Source: Aggregicoccus sp. 17bor-14 (GTDB taxonomy: Bacteria > Myxococcota > Myxococcia > Myxococcales > Myxococcaceae). Taken from it: DNA of 64,000 nt. A program made the position numbers and the translations under genes. The stretch covers positions 1-64,000 of the forward strand of contig NZ_VJZZ01000025.1 of assembly GCF_009659535.1 (NCBI RefSeq), read 5' to 3'. Position 1 is the stretch's first letter; each line of letters starts with the position of its first letter. Positions 53,513 through 61,624 of this stretch are shown one piece after another. Under the pieces are notes generated by a model that had not been told where the DNA came from, searched no databases, and saw only the letters and a program-made list of their open reading frames with translations.

Positions 53513-54247
53513 ATGTCCGCCACTGCCGCAGTGCTCGCAGTGGTGCTGAGTCAGGCCGCGCCCACGGCCCCTGAGCCGGTGGCTCCCGAGCCGCGCCCCG
53601 CGTCGCCCGTCTCGCTCTCGCTCGGCGCCGGCACGGACTTCCCGCTCTCCGTCCATGCGGCGGCGCTGCTGGAGCTGCCCGGGCGCGTCCAGCTGTCCAC
53701 GTCCGTGGGCCGCATGCCCCGCTCCTACCTGGAGACGCTCGACGACGTGCTCGTGCGCACGGGCGCGTACGGCAGGGACGACGCGCAGCTCGTCGAGGAC
53801 TCGCTCTCGAGCGCGGTGGTGTGGCGCACCTTCCTCGGCTGGCGACCCTTCCCGCACCGCGGCTTCTACTTCGCCGGCGGCTACACGCTCATCACTCTGG
53901 GCGGCAACGTGACGAGCACGCGCACCCTGTTCCGCGCCCTGGGGATCGACGTGCCGCCGGACCTGCTGGATGAGGTGGCACTCGCCCGCGTGCACTCCAC
54001 GCTGCACCAGGGCGCGCTCGAGCTGGGCTGGCAGTGGACGCTGCCGGCGCGCCTGAAGCTGAAGCTGGGCCTCGGGGGCTTCACCACCTTCGCGGCCTCC
54101 AGCTCACTCGAGGCCGAGGTCTCCGAGCCCTTCGCCACCCTCGCCCAACCCCTCCTGAACACCGCGGAGGGGGCGCTGAACGACACCTACACGGGACACG
54201 TGCACGGCGCCTACGCGTCGCTCGCGCTCTACTTCACCCTCTTCTGA
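53513..54247 (+). CDS. Predicted outer-membrane-associated protein
   Basis: A 244-residue exported protein with a short hydrophobic N-terminus (MSATAAVLAVVLSQAA), a Pro/Ala-rich stretch, then beta-strand-like segments (SPVSLSLGAGTDFPLSVHAA, VVWRTFLGWRPFPHRGFYFA, LELGWQWTLPARLKLKLGLG) ending in LALYFTLF, a typical aromatic end of outer-membrane barrels. No family is recognised. ATG 53513 gives a plausible signal peptide. It precedes the lipoprotein at 54352 by about 100 bases and could be in the same unit. Confidence 0.55.
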   Translation: MSATAAVLAVVLSQAAPTAPEPVAPEPRPASPVSLSLGAGTDFPLSVHAAALLELPGRVQLSTSVGRMPRSYLETLDDVLVRTGAYGRDDAQLVEDSLSSAVVWRTFLGWRPFPHRGFYFAGGYTLITLGGNVTSTRTLFRALGIDVPPDLLDEVALARVHSTLHQGALELGWQWTLPARLKLKLGLGGFTTFAASSSLEAEVSEPFATLAQPLLNTAEGALNDTYTGHVHGAYASLALYFTLF

Positions 54248-54297
54248 GGCGCTGGACAGGCGGGCGAGCGCGGAGGCCCCCTTGCCGCTGGAATCAC

Positions 54298-54346
54298 ACC
54301 TTTGCAATGGTGCCGGCCTCGCTCCGGTCGTTGGTCTTGCAAAGGT
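54298..54346. promoter_or_regulatory. Inverted repeat overlapping the ribosome site of the next gene
   Basis: ACCTTTGCAA (54298-54307) and TTGCAAAGGT (54337-54346) are perfect 10-bp inverse copies around 29 bases. The right arm contains AAAGG, the ribosome site, 6 bases before the ATG at 54352, so pairing would hide it. Confidence 0.45.
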
Positions 54347-54351
54347 CCCCC

Positions 54352-56148
54352 ATGCGCGCCCTCCCGCTGTTCGCCCTGCTCACCCTGGCCCTCGCCGCGT
54401 CCTGTGCGCCGGGTGGCTCCGACGGCTCCGGTGGCAGCTCCGAGCTGGCGCTGACGCCGGACAGGGCGAGCTACCTGCCCACGGCGCTGGTGACGCTGAA
54501 CGTGTCCGGCGGCACCACGCTGGCGCAGCAGACGTACCCGGCCACGCTCGGGGACGCGCCGGTGCAGCTCGCGCGCGTGGGCGTGAGCCAGCTCGGACTG
54601 GAGCTCCCGCAGCAGGCGCCTGGGGAGTACGCGCTGCAGGTGGAGCTGGACGGCGGGCGCAAGGCGACGGTGAAGCTGCGGGTGGACGCGGCGGCGCCGG
54701 TGGCCGACCCCGCGACGCGCATCACCGAGGCCGTGAGCGCCAGCCGCGCCGCCATGGCACAGACCCAGCTCTCGCTGCGCGCCACCGAGTCCTACAGCGA
54801 GTCGCAGCTCGCAGAGCTGTCCGCGAAGGGTGAGGAGCTGGCGCAGCAGGTCGAGGCGCTGCTCGCGCAGGCCAGCGACGCCGAGCGCGCCGACGCGGCG
54901 CTCTACATCGCGGCCAACCCGGGCCTGGTCGGCGTCTCGAGCAGCTCGGGGGCTGGGCCCACGGCCGCGCTGGTGAAGGCCGCCCTGTTCGAGGGCGAGC
55001 CCTGGTGCGTCAAGGGTGTGGACCCGCAGAAGCGGATGGACCAGGTCTTCGCACACATCGAGGGTCAGCTGACGGGCATCAACCCGGTGCAGACCTACCG
55101 CGAGGTGCGCGAGGTGGGCGGCTCGCGGGTCTCCGCACTCCGCGCTGCGATGGGCAATCTCTTTGCCTTCGGCCGGCTGCTCAACATCCTCGAGGAGGCC
55201 GGAAAGGGGACGGCGTGCGCCATCGAGCGCTTCGGCACCGCGCTCGTGGAGGACATGGACAGCTCCTCGTCCAGCCAGGCCCTGTCGGTCGGGCCCCGGG
55301 TGAGCGCGGCATCCGCGCTCAGCCTGGCGGGCTCGTTCACCGCCGACTTCGTCAAGAAGCAGCCCAAGCGCATCCGCGTGCTCTCCAGCTACCGGTCGCT
55401 CACGGCGTCGCTGGTGCCGCCCGGCTCCACGCTCTCGAAGGGACTGGCGATGCTGCAGGAGCTGCTGAGCTGGGGAGCCGAGACCTTCGGCGTGTCCGCT
55501 CTCCGCATCGAGCTGGCCCCTGCGACGCCGCGGCACTCCGAGACGCTCCGCGTGAATGCGAGCTACCTCACCCCGAGCCTCAACCCGGTCGTCTACAAGG
55601 CCGTGACCTGGAGCTACGCGCGCGAAGGGGGCGACTTCATCTTCACCTTCGACGCGCCACCGGAGGAGAACTGGACGGTGGCCATGAACCTCCACTACGC
55701 GGCGCCGCACGTGGCCGAGCAGGACATCGGCTTCTACGGCTTCGTGCGCGACCATCCGCCTTCGCCGCCCACCATCTACGGAACGTGGAAGACGACGCGG
55801 CTGTGGATGCAGTGCGAGCACAACAACGTGACCAACGACTACGCCGGCCCCCTCGCGGAGAGTGACACCTGGGTGTTCAACAAGGACGGCACGGCGCAGC
55901 TCTGGACCCAAGAGCGTGCGGCCACCTTCGGCAAGGATTCCTGGATCACCGGCTTCGCGTATTCCTACGTAGGAGCGGCGACCTTCTCCCTGAGCGCGGA
56001 CGGCAAGACGCTGAGCATCACGCGCGCGGACGGCAGCGGGACAACGCCCCTGACCGTGGACATCCTGGACGAGCACACCCTCTCCGTCCGGTATCACGAC
56101 TACCCGGATTCCCTCGACGACTTCTACCTCTACAGCTTCGCCCGCTGA
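54352..56148 (+). CDS. Lipoprotein of unknown function
   Basis: A 598-residue lipoprotein (lipobox LAASC, Cys18). The first half holds a beta-rich domain (about 30-115, ALVTLNVSGGTTLAQQ, VELDGGRKATVKLRVD) and an alpha-helical stretch of about 220 residues (ITEAVSASRAAMAQTQLSLR, ELAQQVEALLAQASDAERAD). The C-terminal 130 residues (TIYGTWKTTRLWMQ, TWVFNKDGTAQLW, LSITRADGSGTTPLT) have the look of a lipocalin-like eight-stranded barrel. The second half has weaker G/C codon bias than neighbours, which may reflect recent acquisition or relaxed selection. Function unknown. Confidence 0.65.
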   Translation: MRALPLFALLTLALAASCAPGGSDGSGGSSELALTPDRASYLPTALVTLNVSGGTTLAQQTYPATLGDAPVQLARVGVSQLGLELPQQAPGEYALQVELDGGRKATVKLRVDAAAPVADPATRITEAVSASRAAMAQTQLSLRATESYSESQLAELSAKGEELAQQVEALLAQASDAERADAALYIAANPGLVGVSSSSGAGPTAALVKAALFEGEPWCVKGVDPQKRMDQVFAHIEGQLTGINPVQTYREVREVGGSRVSALRAAMGNLFAFGRLLNILEEAGKGTACAIERFGTALVEDMDSSSSSQALSVGPRVSAASALSLAGSFTADFVKKQPKRIRVLSSYRSLTASLVPPGSTLSKGLAMLQELLSWGAETFGVSALRIELAPATPRHSETLRVNASYLTPSLNPVVYKAVTWSYAREGGDFIFTFDAPPEENWTVAMNLHYAAPHVAEQDIGFYGFVRDHPPSPPTIYGTWKTTRLWMQCEHNNVTNDYAGPLAESDTWVFNKDGTAQLWTQERAATFGKDSWITGFAYSYVGAATFSLSADGKTLSITRADGSGTTPLTVDILDEHTLSVRYHDYPDSLDDFYLYSFAR

Positions 56149-56174
56149 GCTGCACCGCCAGCACGGAGAGCCGC

Positions 56175-56720
56175 ATGCCCCTGACCGACTGGACCGTCGA
56201 GCCCCACTACTCCGCCGTGCTCTTCGTCGCGCGGCACATGGTGGTGGCGCGCGTGCACGGCCGCTTCGAGCGCATCTCGGGCACGCTGCGGGTGGACCCG
56301 GAGCGCCCGCGCGAGGGCGAGGTGCACGTGCGCATCGAGGCGGCGAGCGTGAACACCGCGGTGCCGGACCGCGACACGCACCTGCGCTCGGCGGACTTCC
56401 TCGACGCGGAGCGCGCGCCCTACATCGAGTTCCGCTCCACGGGTGTGGAGCCCGGCGCGGGCTCCTCCTTTCGCGTGCTCGGCGAGCTCACGCTGCGCAA
56501 CGTGATGCGGCCCGTGGTGCTCGAGGCACGCCACCTGGCCACCACCACCGATCCCTGGGGCCAGCAACGCCTGCTCTTCTCCGCGCGCACCACGCTCAAC
56601 CGCTCGGACTTCGGCATCCAGTGGAACCACGCGCTCGCCAACGGCGGCTGGCTGGTGGGCGAGAAGCTCGACGTGGACCTGGACCTGCAGGCCGTGCCCA
56701 CGGCTTCGCCGAAGACCTGA
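56175..56720 (+). CDS. YceI family protein
   Basis: A 181-residue lipocalin-like protein of the YceI family. Family motifs are WTVEPHYSAVLFVARHMVVA (with the usual D-x-x-H-S analog), HGRFERISGTL, VPDRDTHLRSADFLD and RSDFGIQWN. Many members bind isoprenoid lipids or quinones and are exported; this one lacks a signal peptide, so it may be cytoplasmic. It lies between the lipoprotein and the methyltransferase on the same strand. Confidence 0.92.
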   Translation: MPLTDWTVEPHYSAVLFVARHMVVARVHGRFERISGTLRVDPERPREGEVHVRIEAASVNTAVPDRDTHLRSADFLDAERAPYIEFRSTGVEPGAGSSFRVLGELTLRNVMRPVVLEARHLATTTDPWGQQRLLFSARTTLNRSDFGIQWNHALANGGWLVGEKLDVDLDLQAVPTASPKT

Positions 56721-56768
56721 ACTCCGGGGCTATGGCCGGCGTACCGCTGCGCGCGCACGGTCGCGGGC

Positions 56769-57581
56769 ATGCCTGAGCCCTCGCCCCTCGCCGTGCCCGA
56801 GCCGTGGAACCTCATCGTCGACGGCTACGTGGACTTCAACGTCCCCCTCTTCGAGCGCTACGCCGCGGACGCGCTGCGCCTCGCGCGGCTGCAGCCGGCC
56901 GAGCGGGTGCTCGACGTCGCGGCGGGGCCGGGCACCCTCTCGCTGCTCGCGGCGCGCACGGCGCAGGTGAGCGCGCTCGACTTCTCACCCGCGATGGTGG
57001 AGCGGCTGCGCGCGCGGGCCGAGGCCGCGCGCGCGCAGGTGGAGGCCCGGGTGGGCGACGGCATGGCCCTGCCCTACGCGGACGCCTCCTTCGACGCGGC
57101 CTTCTCCATGTTCGGCCTGATGTTCTTCCCCGACCGCGGGCGCGGCTTCGCGGAGCTCGCCCGCGTGCTGCGGCCCGGCGGGCGCGCGGTGGTGTCCGCC
57201 TGGGTTTCGGTGACCCGCGTGCCGCACATGCTGGCCTTCTTCGGCGCGCTGAGAGAGGAGGTCCCCGGGCTGCCGATGAACGACCCGCACGCGCCGCTCT
57301 CCGAGCCCTCGGACTTCGAGCGGGAGATGGGCGCCGCAGGCTTCGTGCACCTGCAGGTGCAGGAGGTGGTGCACGCCGTGGACCTGCCCAGCACGGAGGC
57401 GCTGTTCCAGGGGATGGTGCGCAGCGCCGCACCCGTGGCGATCATGGCGCAGCGGCTGGGCGAGGCGAAGTGGCGCGCGCTGGCCCCGGCGCTGCTCTCA
57501 CGAATGCAGGCGCAGCTGGGCACCGGGCCGCAGCGCGTGGCGATGCCCGCGCTGCTCGGGCTGGGGCGGAGGCCGCAGTAG
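56769..57581 (+). CDS. Class I SAM-dependent methyltransferase
   Basis: A 270-residue enzyme. The SAM site is VLDVAAGPGTLSLLAA (residues 46-61), followed by the acidic D (ALDFSP) and post-motif LPYADASFDAAFSMFGLMFF with a typical ARVLRPGGRAVVSAW. The fold is Methyltransf_11/25 as in UbiE-like enzymes. The substrate is not predictable. Its stop lies one base from the convergent amidohydrolase stop. Confidence 0.9.
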   Translation: MPEPSPLAVPEPWNLIVDGYVDFNVPLFERYAADALRLARLQPAERVLDVAAGPGTLSLLAARTAQVSALDFSPAMVERLRARAEAARAQVEARVGDGMALPYADASFDAAFSMFGLMFFPDRGRGFAELARVLRPGGRAVVSAWVSVTRVPHMLAFFGALREEVPGLPMNDPHAPLSEPSDFEREMGAAGFVHLQVQEVVHAVDLPSTEALFQGMVRSAAPVAIMAQRLGEAKWRALAPALLSRMQAQLGTGPQRVAMPALLGLGRRPQ

Positions 57582-57582
57582 C

Positions 57583-58926
57583 TCAAGGGCCCTTGTAGAC
57601 GACCCCGCCCTTCATCACGAAGCGCACCTTCTGCATGCGCGCCAGGTCCTGCAGCGGGTCGCCGTCCACGGCGATGACGTCCGCGTAGCGCCCGGGGGCG
57701 AGCTCGCCCACGTCGCTCGAGGCGCAGGTCTTCGCCTGCGGGGCGCACACCGGGTCGAGCAGCCGCGCAGCCACCGAGGTCGCGCTCTTGAGCACCGCGA
57801 GCGGCGGCATGCCGTACTTCGCCATCATCGCGAGCTCGGCGGCCTGGGGCTCGGTCCACGCGTAGCCGCCCGCGTCCGTGCCGTAGGCGATGCGCACCCC
57901 GGCCTTGAAGGCCTTCTGGAAGGCGCGCTCCTCGTGCTTCACCAGCGCGGGCCAGATGCCGCCGCGCCCCTCGGCCACGTACGCGCCCACCCACATGGTG
58001 GGGCACCAGTAGACGTTCTGCTTCACCACGCGCGCGATGAGATCGTCGGTGAGCCCGTCGCCATGCTCGATGCTGTCCACGCCGCCCTTCAGCGCCGCGT
58101 CGATGCCGTCCCAGCCGATGGCGTGCGCCGCCACCTTGCGCCCCAGCCGGTGCGCCTCGTCCACGATGGCGCGCATCTCCTCGTCGGTGAAGTTCACCCA
58201 GCTGCGCACCGGGCGCTCGGGGCGGCCCGTCTCGTAGTAGCGGCGGTCCGCGTAGACCTTGATCCACTCCGCGCCGTACTTCACCTGCTCGCGCACCGCG
58301 TGGCGCAGGGCATCCGGGCCGTCGGAGATCTGCACGCCCTCGGGCACCTTCAGCTCCCAGGAGTAGCCGGAGAGCGGGTACATGCCGGTGGGGGCGAGCG
58401 CGCGCGTGGACACCGTCATGCGCGGCCCCGGGATGACGCCGTTCTCGATGGCGTGCTTCACGTCCACGTCCGCGTACATCGCGCCTTCCGTCTCCACGTC
58501 ACGGATGGAGGTGAAGCCGTTCATCAGCGCGGTGCGCGCCGCGGTGCTCGCCCGCAGCGCGCGGTAGGGGATGCTCTCCTTGAGCAGCTGGTTGTCGTAG
58601 TCCTCCGCGGTGATGTCCCCCTGCAGCAGCACGTGGGTGTGCGCGTCGATGAGGCCGGGCAAGAGCGTCGCGTCTCCCAGGTCCACCACCTTCACGCCGG
58701 GCCGCTTCGCGGCGAGCGCGTCCGCGGGGCCCACCTCCTGGATGCGCTCGCCCTGCACCAGCACGCCCCAGCCCTGGCGCAGTGCCTCCGAGCGGCCGTC
58801 GAAGAGGCGCGCGGCGCGCAGCAGCACGGGCGCGGGAGGCGGTGCGGCCGCTGCGGGCTTGGGCGCCTGGGCGAGCGCGAGGGGGGCAGCGAGCAGCGAC
58901 AGCAGTGCGAGAGGGAGTGGGCGCAT
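57583..58926 (-). CDS. Exported amidohydrolase (imidazolonepropionase/prolidase-type)
   Basis: A 447-residue metal-dependent hydrolase with a signal peptide (MRPLPLALLSLLAAPLALAQ). Metal ligands H96 and H98 (DAHTHV), the KVYADRRYYE lysine region, H-A-I-G and D-S-I-E-H-G histidines, and the GTDAGG aspartate follow the TIM-barrel amidohydrolase order. ARLFDGRSEALRQGWGVLVQGERI is the usual N-terminal beta-sandwich part. Relatives in this branch include Xaa-Pro and Xaa-Arg dipeptidases that degrade peptides or organophosphates. The periplasmic location suggests peptide scavenging. It diverges from the acylase gene. Confidence 0.88.
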   Translation of the reverse strand: MRPLPLALLSLLAAPLALAQAPKPAAAAPPPAPVLLRAARLFDGRSEALRQGWGVLVQGERIQEVGPADALAAKRPGVKVVDLGDATLLPGLIDAHTHVLLQGDITAEDYDNQLLKESIPYRALRASTAARTALMNGFTSIRDVETEGAMYADVDVKHAIENGVIPGPRMTVSTRALAPTGMYPLSGYSWELKVPEGVQISDGPDALRHAVREQVKYGAEWIKVYADRRYYETGRPERPVRSWVNFTDEEMRAIVDEAHRLGRKVAAHAIGWDGIDAALKGGVDSIEHGDGLTDDLIARVVKQNVYWCPTMWVGAYVAEGRGGIWPALVKHEERAFQKAFKAGVRIAYGTDAGGYAWTEPQAAELAMMAKYGMPPLAVLKSATSVAARLLDPVCAPQAKTCASSDVGELAPGRYADVIAVDGDPLQDLARMQKVRFVMKGGVVYKGP

Positions 58927-59107
58927 GGATGGGCATGCTAGCCAGATGCAACCGGGTTTCATCCAGGGCCCCCGGCGCCTCCTCCCGGCTGCGGACACTC
59001 GGGCGGGCCGCGGCAAAGCGGCCTCCCCCGAGCCTGGACAGGCGAGTAAGGTCCGCGAGACTGGCGCCCTGCCCCCGCGGGGCGCCCCACCCTGGAGGGG
59101 AGTCCGC

Positions 59108-61603
59108 ATGCGCTCGAGAGACGCGAAGGCCGAGGTGCCGCAGTCCTGGCGAGACCGCAGTCGGAGGGCGGGCGGCGCGCTGCTCGCGCTCACGCTCGCG
59201 CTGGCCGGCTGCAGCGACGACAAGAAGGGCGACGAGACGCCGCCGCCCAGCACCACGCCGCGCTACAGCGCCAAGCTGACGCGCACCTCGCACGGCATCC
59301 CCCACATCACCGCGGACAGCTGGGGCAACGCGGGCTTCGGCCAGGGCTACGCCTTCGCCGAGGACCACGCCTGCATCCTCGCGGACCAGGTGCTCAAGGT
59401 GCGCGGCGAGCGCGCGCGCTTCATGGGCGCAGGCGAGCTCAACGCGAACGTGGCGAGCGACTTCGTGCACCTCGCGCTGGACCTGCGCTCGCGCGCCACC
59501 GCGGCGCTGCAGGCCCAGCCGCCCGAGGTGCACGACTTCATCGACGGCTACATCGCCGGCTACAACCAGTACCTCAAGGATGTGGGCGGCCCTCCGGGCG
59601 TGAAGGGCTGGTGTGCTGGCAAGGAGTGGGTGCGCGCCATCGACGAGCAGGACCTGATGGCCCACCTGCTCTCGCTCTCGCTCGCTGCGAGCAGCACCCA
59701 GTTCGTCAGCAACATCGCGGCCGCCGTGCCCCCGGGAACGAGCGGCGCGGGCGTGCGCATCGACCCGGTGCCGCTCTCGAGCGAGAAGGCGCTCGCGAGC
59801 AACGGCTGGGCCATCGGCGCGGAGCGCTCGGCGAGCGGCAAGGGCATGGTGGTGGGCAACCCCCACTTCCCCTGGGAGGGCGAGCTGCGGCTCTGGGAGA
59901 GCCACCTCACCATCCCCGGCCAGCTCAACATCTACGGGGTGAGCCTCATGGGCACGCCGGGCGTGCTCATCGGCTTCAACGAGCACGTGGCCTGGACGCA
60001 CACCTTCTCCAGCGGCCAGCGCTTCAGCATCTACGCGCTGCCGCTCATTCCGGGCCACCCCACGCAGTACCTGTACAACGGCGCTCCGCGCGACATGGTG
60101 AAGAAGACCTTCGGCATCACCGTGCTGCAGCCGGACGGCAGCCAGCTGCCGCTCAGCCGCGACATCTGGTTCAGCCACTACGGGCCCATCATCAGCCCCT
60201 TCGGCGTGGAGTGGAACAGCAGCTTCGCGCTCACCTACCGGGACGCGAACCTGGACAACAAGGTGTTCATCAACCAGTTCCTCGCGATGGACCGCGCGAA
60301 GAGCCTGCAGGAGTTCCAGCAGGCCTATTCCTCCGTGCAGGGCATCCCCTGGGTGAACACCATGGCCACCGACCGCGACGGCAACGTCTGGTACGCGGAC
60401 GCCTCCGCCACGCCCAACCACTCCGCCGCGGCGCTCGACCGCTGGCGCCGCATCGTGCAGAACGACTCGCCGCCGGCCTCCCCGCTCAACCCCCTCATCG
60501 CCACGCTGGCGGGCGCGGGCCTCATCGCCTTCGACGGCAGCGACCCGGCCAACGAGTGGGTGGAGGCGCCCGGCGCGCGCGACCCGGGCCTCGTGCCCTT
60601 CGCGGGCGTGCCGCAGCTCTCGCGCCGCGACTTCGTCTTCAACGCGAACGACAGCCACTGGCTCGCGAACCCCGCCGCGCCCCTCACCGGCTTCAGCCCC
60701 CTGCAGGGACTCTCGCGCGTGCCGCAGAGCCTGCGCACCCGCATGAACCTCACCCTGCTCACCGAGCAGAAGTCGGGCGGGGCCTCGGGTGCGGACGGGA
60801 ACTTCACCCTGGACGAGCTGAAGGGCGCCATCCTCAGCAACCGCAGCATGAGCGAGGAGCTGGTGCGCGCCGACGTGGTGCAGCGCTGCAAGGCCCGCCC
60901 CACGGGCGGTGAGGCGCGCACGGACATGTCCGCGGCCTGCAAGGTGCTCGAGAGCTGGGACGGGCGCTTCGATGCGGACAGCAAGGGCGCCGTGCTGTGG
61001 CGCGAGTTCAGCGTGGCCCTCTCGCGCAGCGAGCCCACGCGCGCGGGCACCTTCTTCGCGGTGGACTTCAACCCGGACCAGCCCATCACCACGCCCAACA
61101 CCCTCACGCCCGCGCCCGCCTCGGGCCCGGACCCGGTGCTGACGGCGCTGGAGACGGCCGTGGCGCGCCTGCAGCAGGGCGGCAAGGCGCCGGACGTGGC
61201 GCTGAAGGACGCGCAGTACCACCTGCGCGGCACCACCCGCTTCGGCCTGCACGGCGGCCTCGGGCGCGACGGCGTGGCGAACGTGGTGACCTACCGCAAG
61301 TCCAAGACCTCGGCGGATCCCACCACGCCGCAGGGCCCCATCCTCGATGCGGTGAGCGGGCTCACCACGGACGGCTACGTCGTGAACTACGGCACCAGCT
61401 TCCTCATGGCCATGGAGTTCACCGACGCCGGGCCCCACGCGGAGGCCTTCCTCACCTACGGCGAGAACGAGGACCCCGCCTCTCCCTTCTACTCGGACCA
61501 GCTGCAGCTCTTCACCCAGAAGCAGTGGCGTCCCATCCGCTACACGGACGCGGACATCGCCGCGGACCCGGCGCGCACCGAGAAGACGGTGACGGGCGGC
61601 TAG
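59108..61603 (+). CDS. Penicillin-acylase-type N-terminal nucleophile lipoprotein
   Basis: An 831-residue lipoprotein (lipobox LAGC, Cys35) of the penicillin/acyl-homoserine-lactone acylase family. The pro-protein is expected to cleave itself before Ser231 (ALASNGWAIG), leaving that serine as the catalytic nucleophile; the alpha chain is residues about 50-215. GNPHFPW and HTFSSGQRFSIYALPL are the beta-chain oxyanion-hole motifs. Myxobacteria make few acyl-homoserine lactones of their own, so destroying those of prey or competitors is a plausible role. N-terminal SHGIPHITADSWGNAGFGQG is the family start. Confidence 0.9.
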   Translation: MRSRDAKAEVPQSWRDRSRRAGGALLALTLALAGCSDDKKGDETPPPSTTPRYSAKLTRTSHGIPHITADSWGNAGFGQGYAFAEDHACILADQVLKVRGERARFMGAGELNANVASDFVHLALDLRSRATAALQAQPPEVHDFIDGYIAGYNQYLKDVGGPPGVKGWCAGKEWVRAIDEQDLMAHLLSLSLAASSTQFVSNIAAAVPPGTSGAGVRIDPVPLSSEKALASNGWAIGAERSASGKGMVVGNPHFPWEGELRLWESHLTIPGQLNIYGVSLMGTPGVLIGFNEHVAWTHTFSSGQRFSIYALPLIPGHPTQYLYNGAPRDMVKKTFGITVLQPDGSQLPLSRDIWFSHYGPIISPFGVEWNSSFALTYRDANLDNKVFINQFLAMDRAKSLQEFQQAYSSVQGIPWVNTMATDRDGNVWYADASATPNHSAAALDRWRRIVQNDSPPASPLNPLIATLAGAGLIAFDGSDPANEWVEAPGARDPGLVPFAGVPQLSRRDFVFNANDSHWLANPAAPLTGFSPLQGLSRVPQSLRTRMNLTLLTEQKSGGASGADGNFTLDELKGAILSNRSMSEELVRADVVQRCKARPTGGEARTDMSAACKVLESWDGRFDADSKGAVLWREFSVALSRSEPTRAGTFFAVDFNPDQPITTPNTLTPAPASGPDPVLTALETAVARLQQGGKAPDVALKDAQYHLRGTTRFGLHGGLGRDGVANVVTYRKSKTSADPTTPQGPILDAVSGLTTDGYVVNYGTSFLMAMEFTDAGPHAEAFLTYGENEDPASPFYSDQLQLFTQKQWRPIRYTDADIAADPARTEKTVTGG

Positions 61604-61624
61604 GCGTCCCGCTCGCGAGCGCGC

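Noticed and set aside
61611-61620. GCTCGCGAGC palindrome between the acylase and caspase genes as a terminator
   Set aside because: Only a 10-bp palindrome without loop or T-run; common by chance at this GC content.
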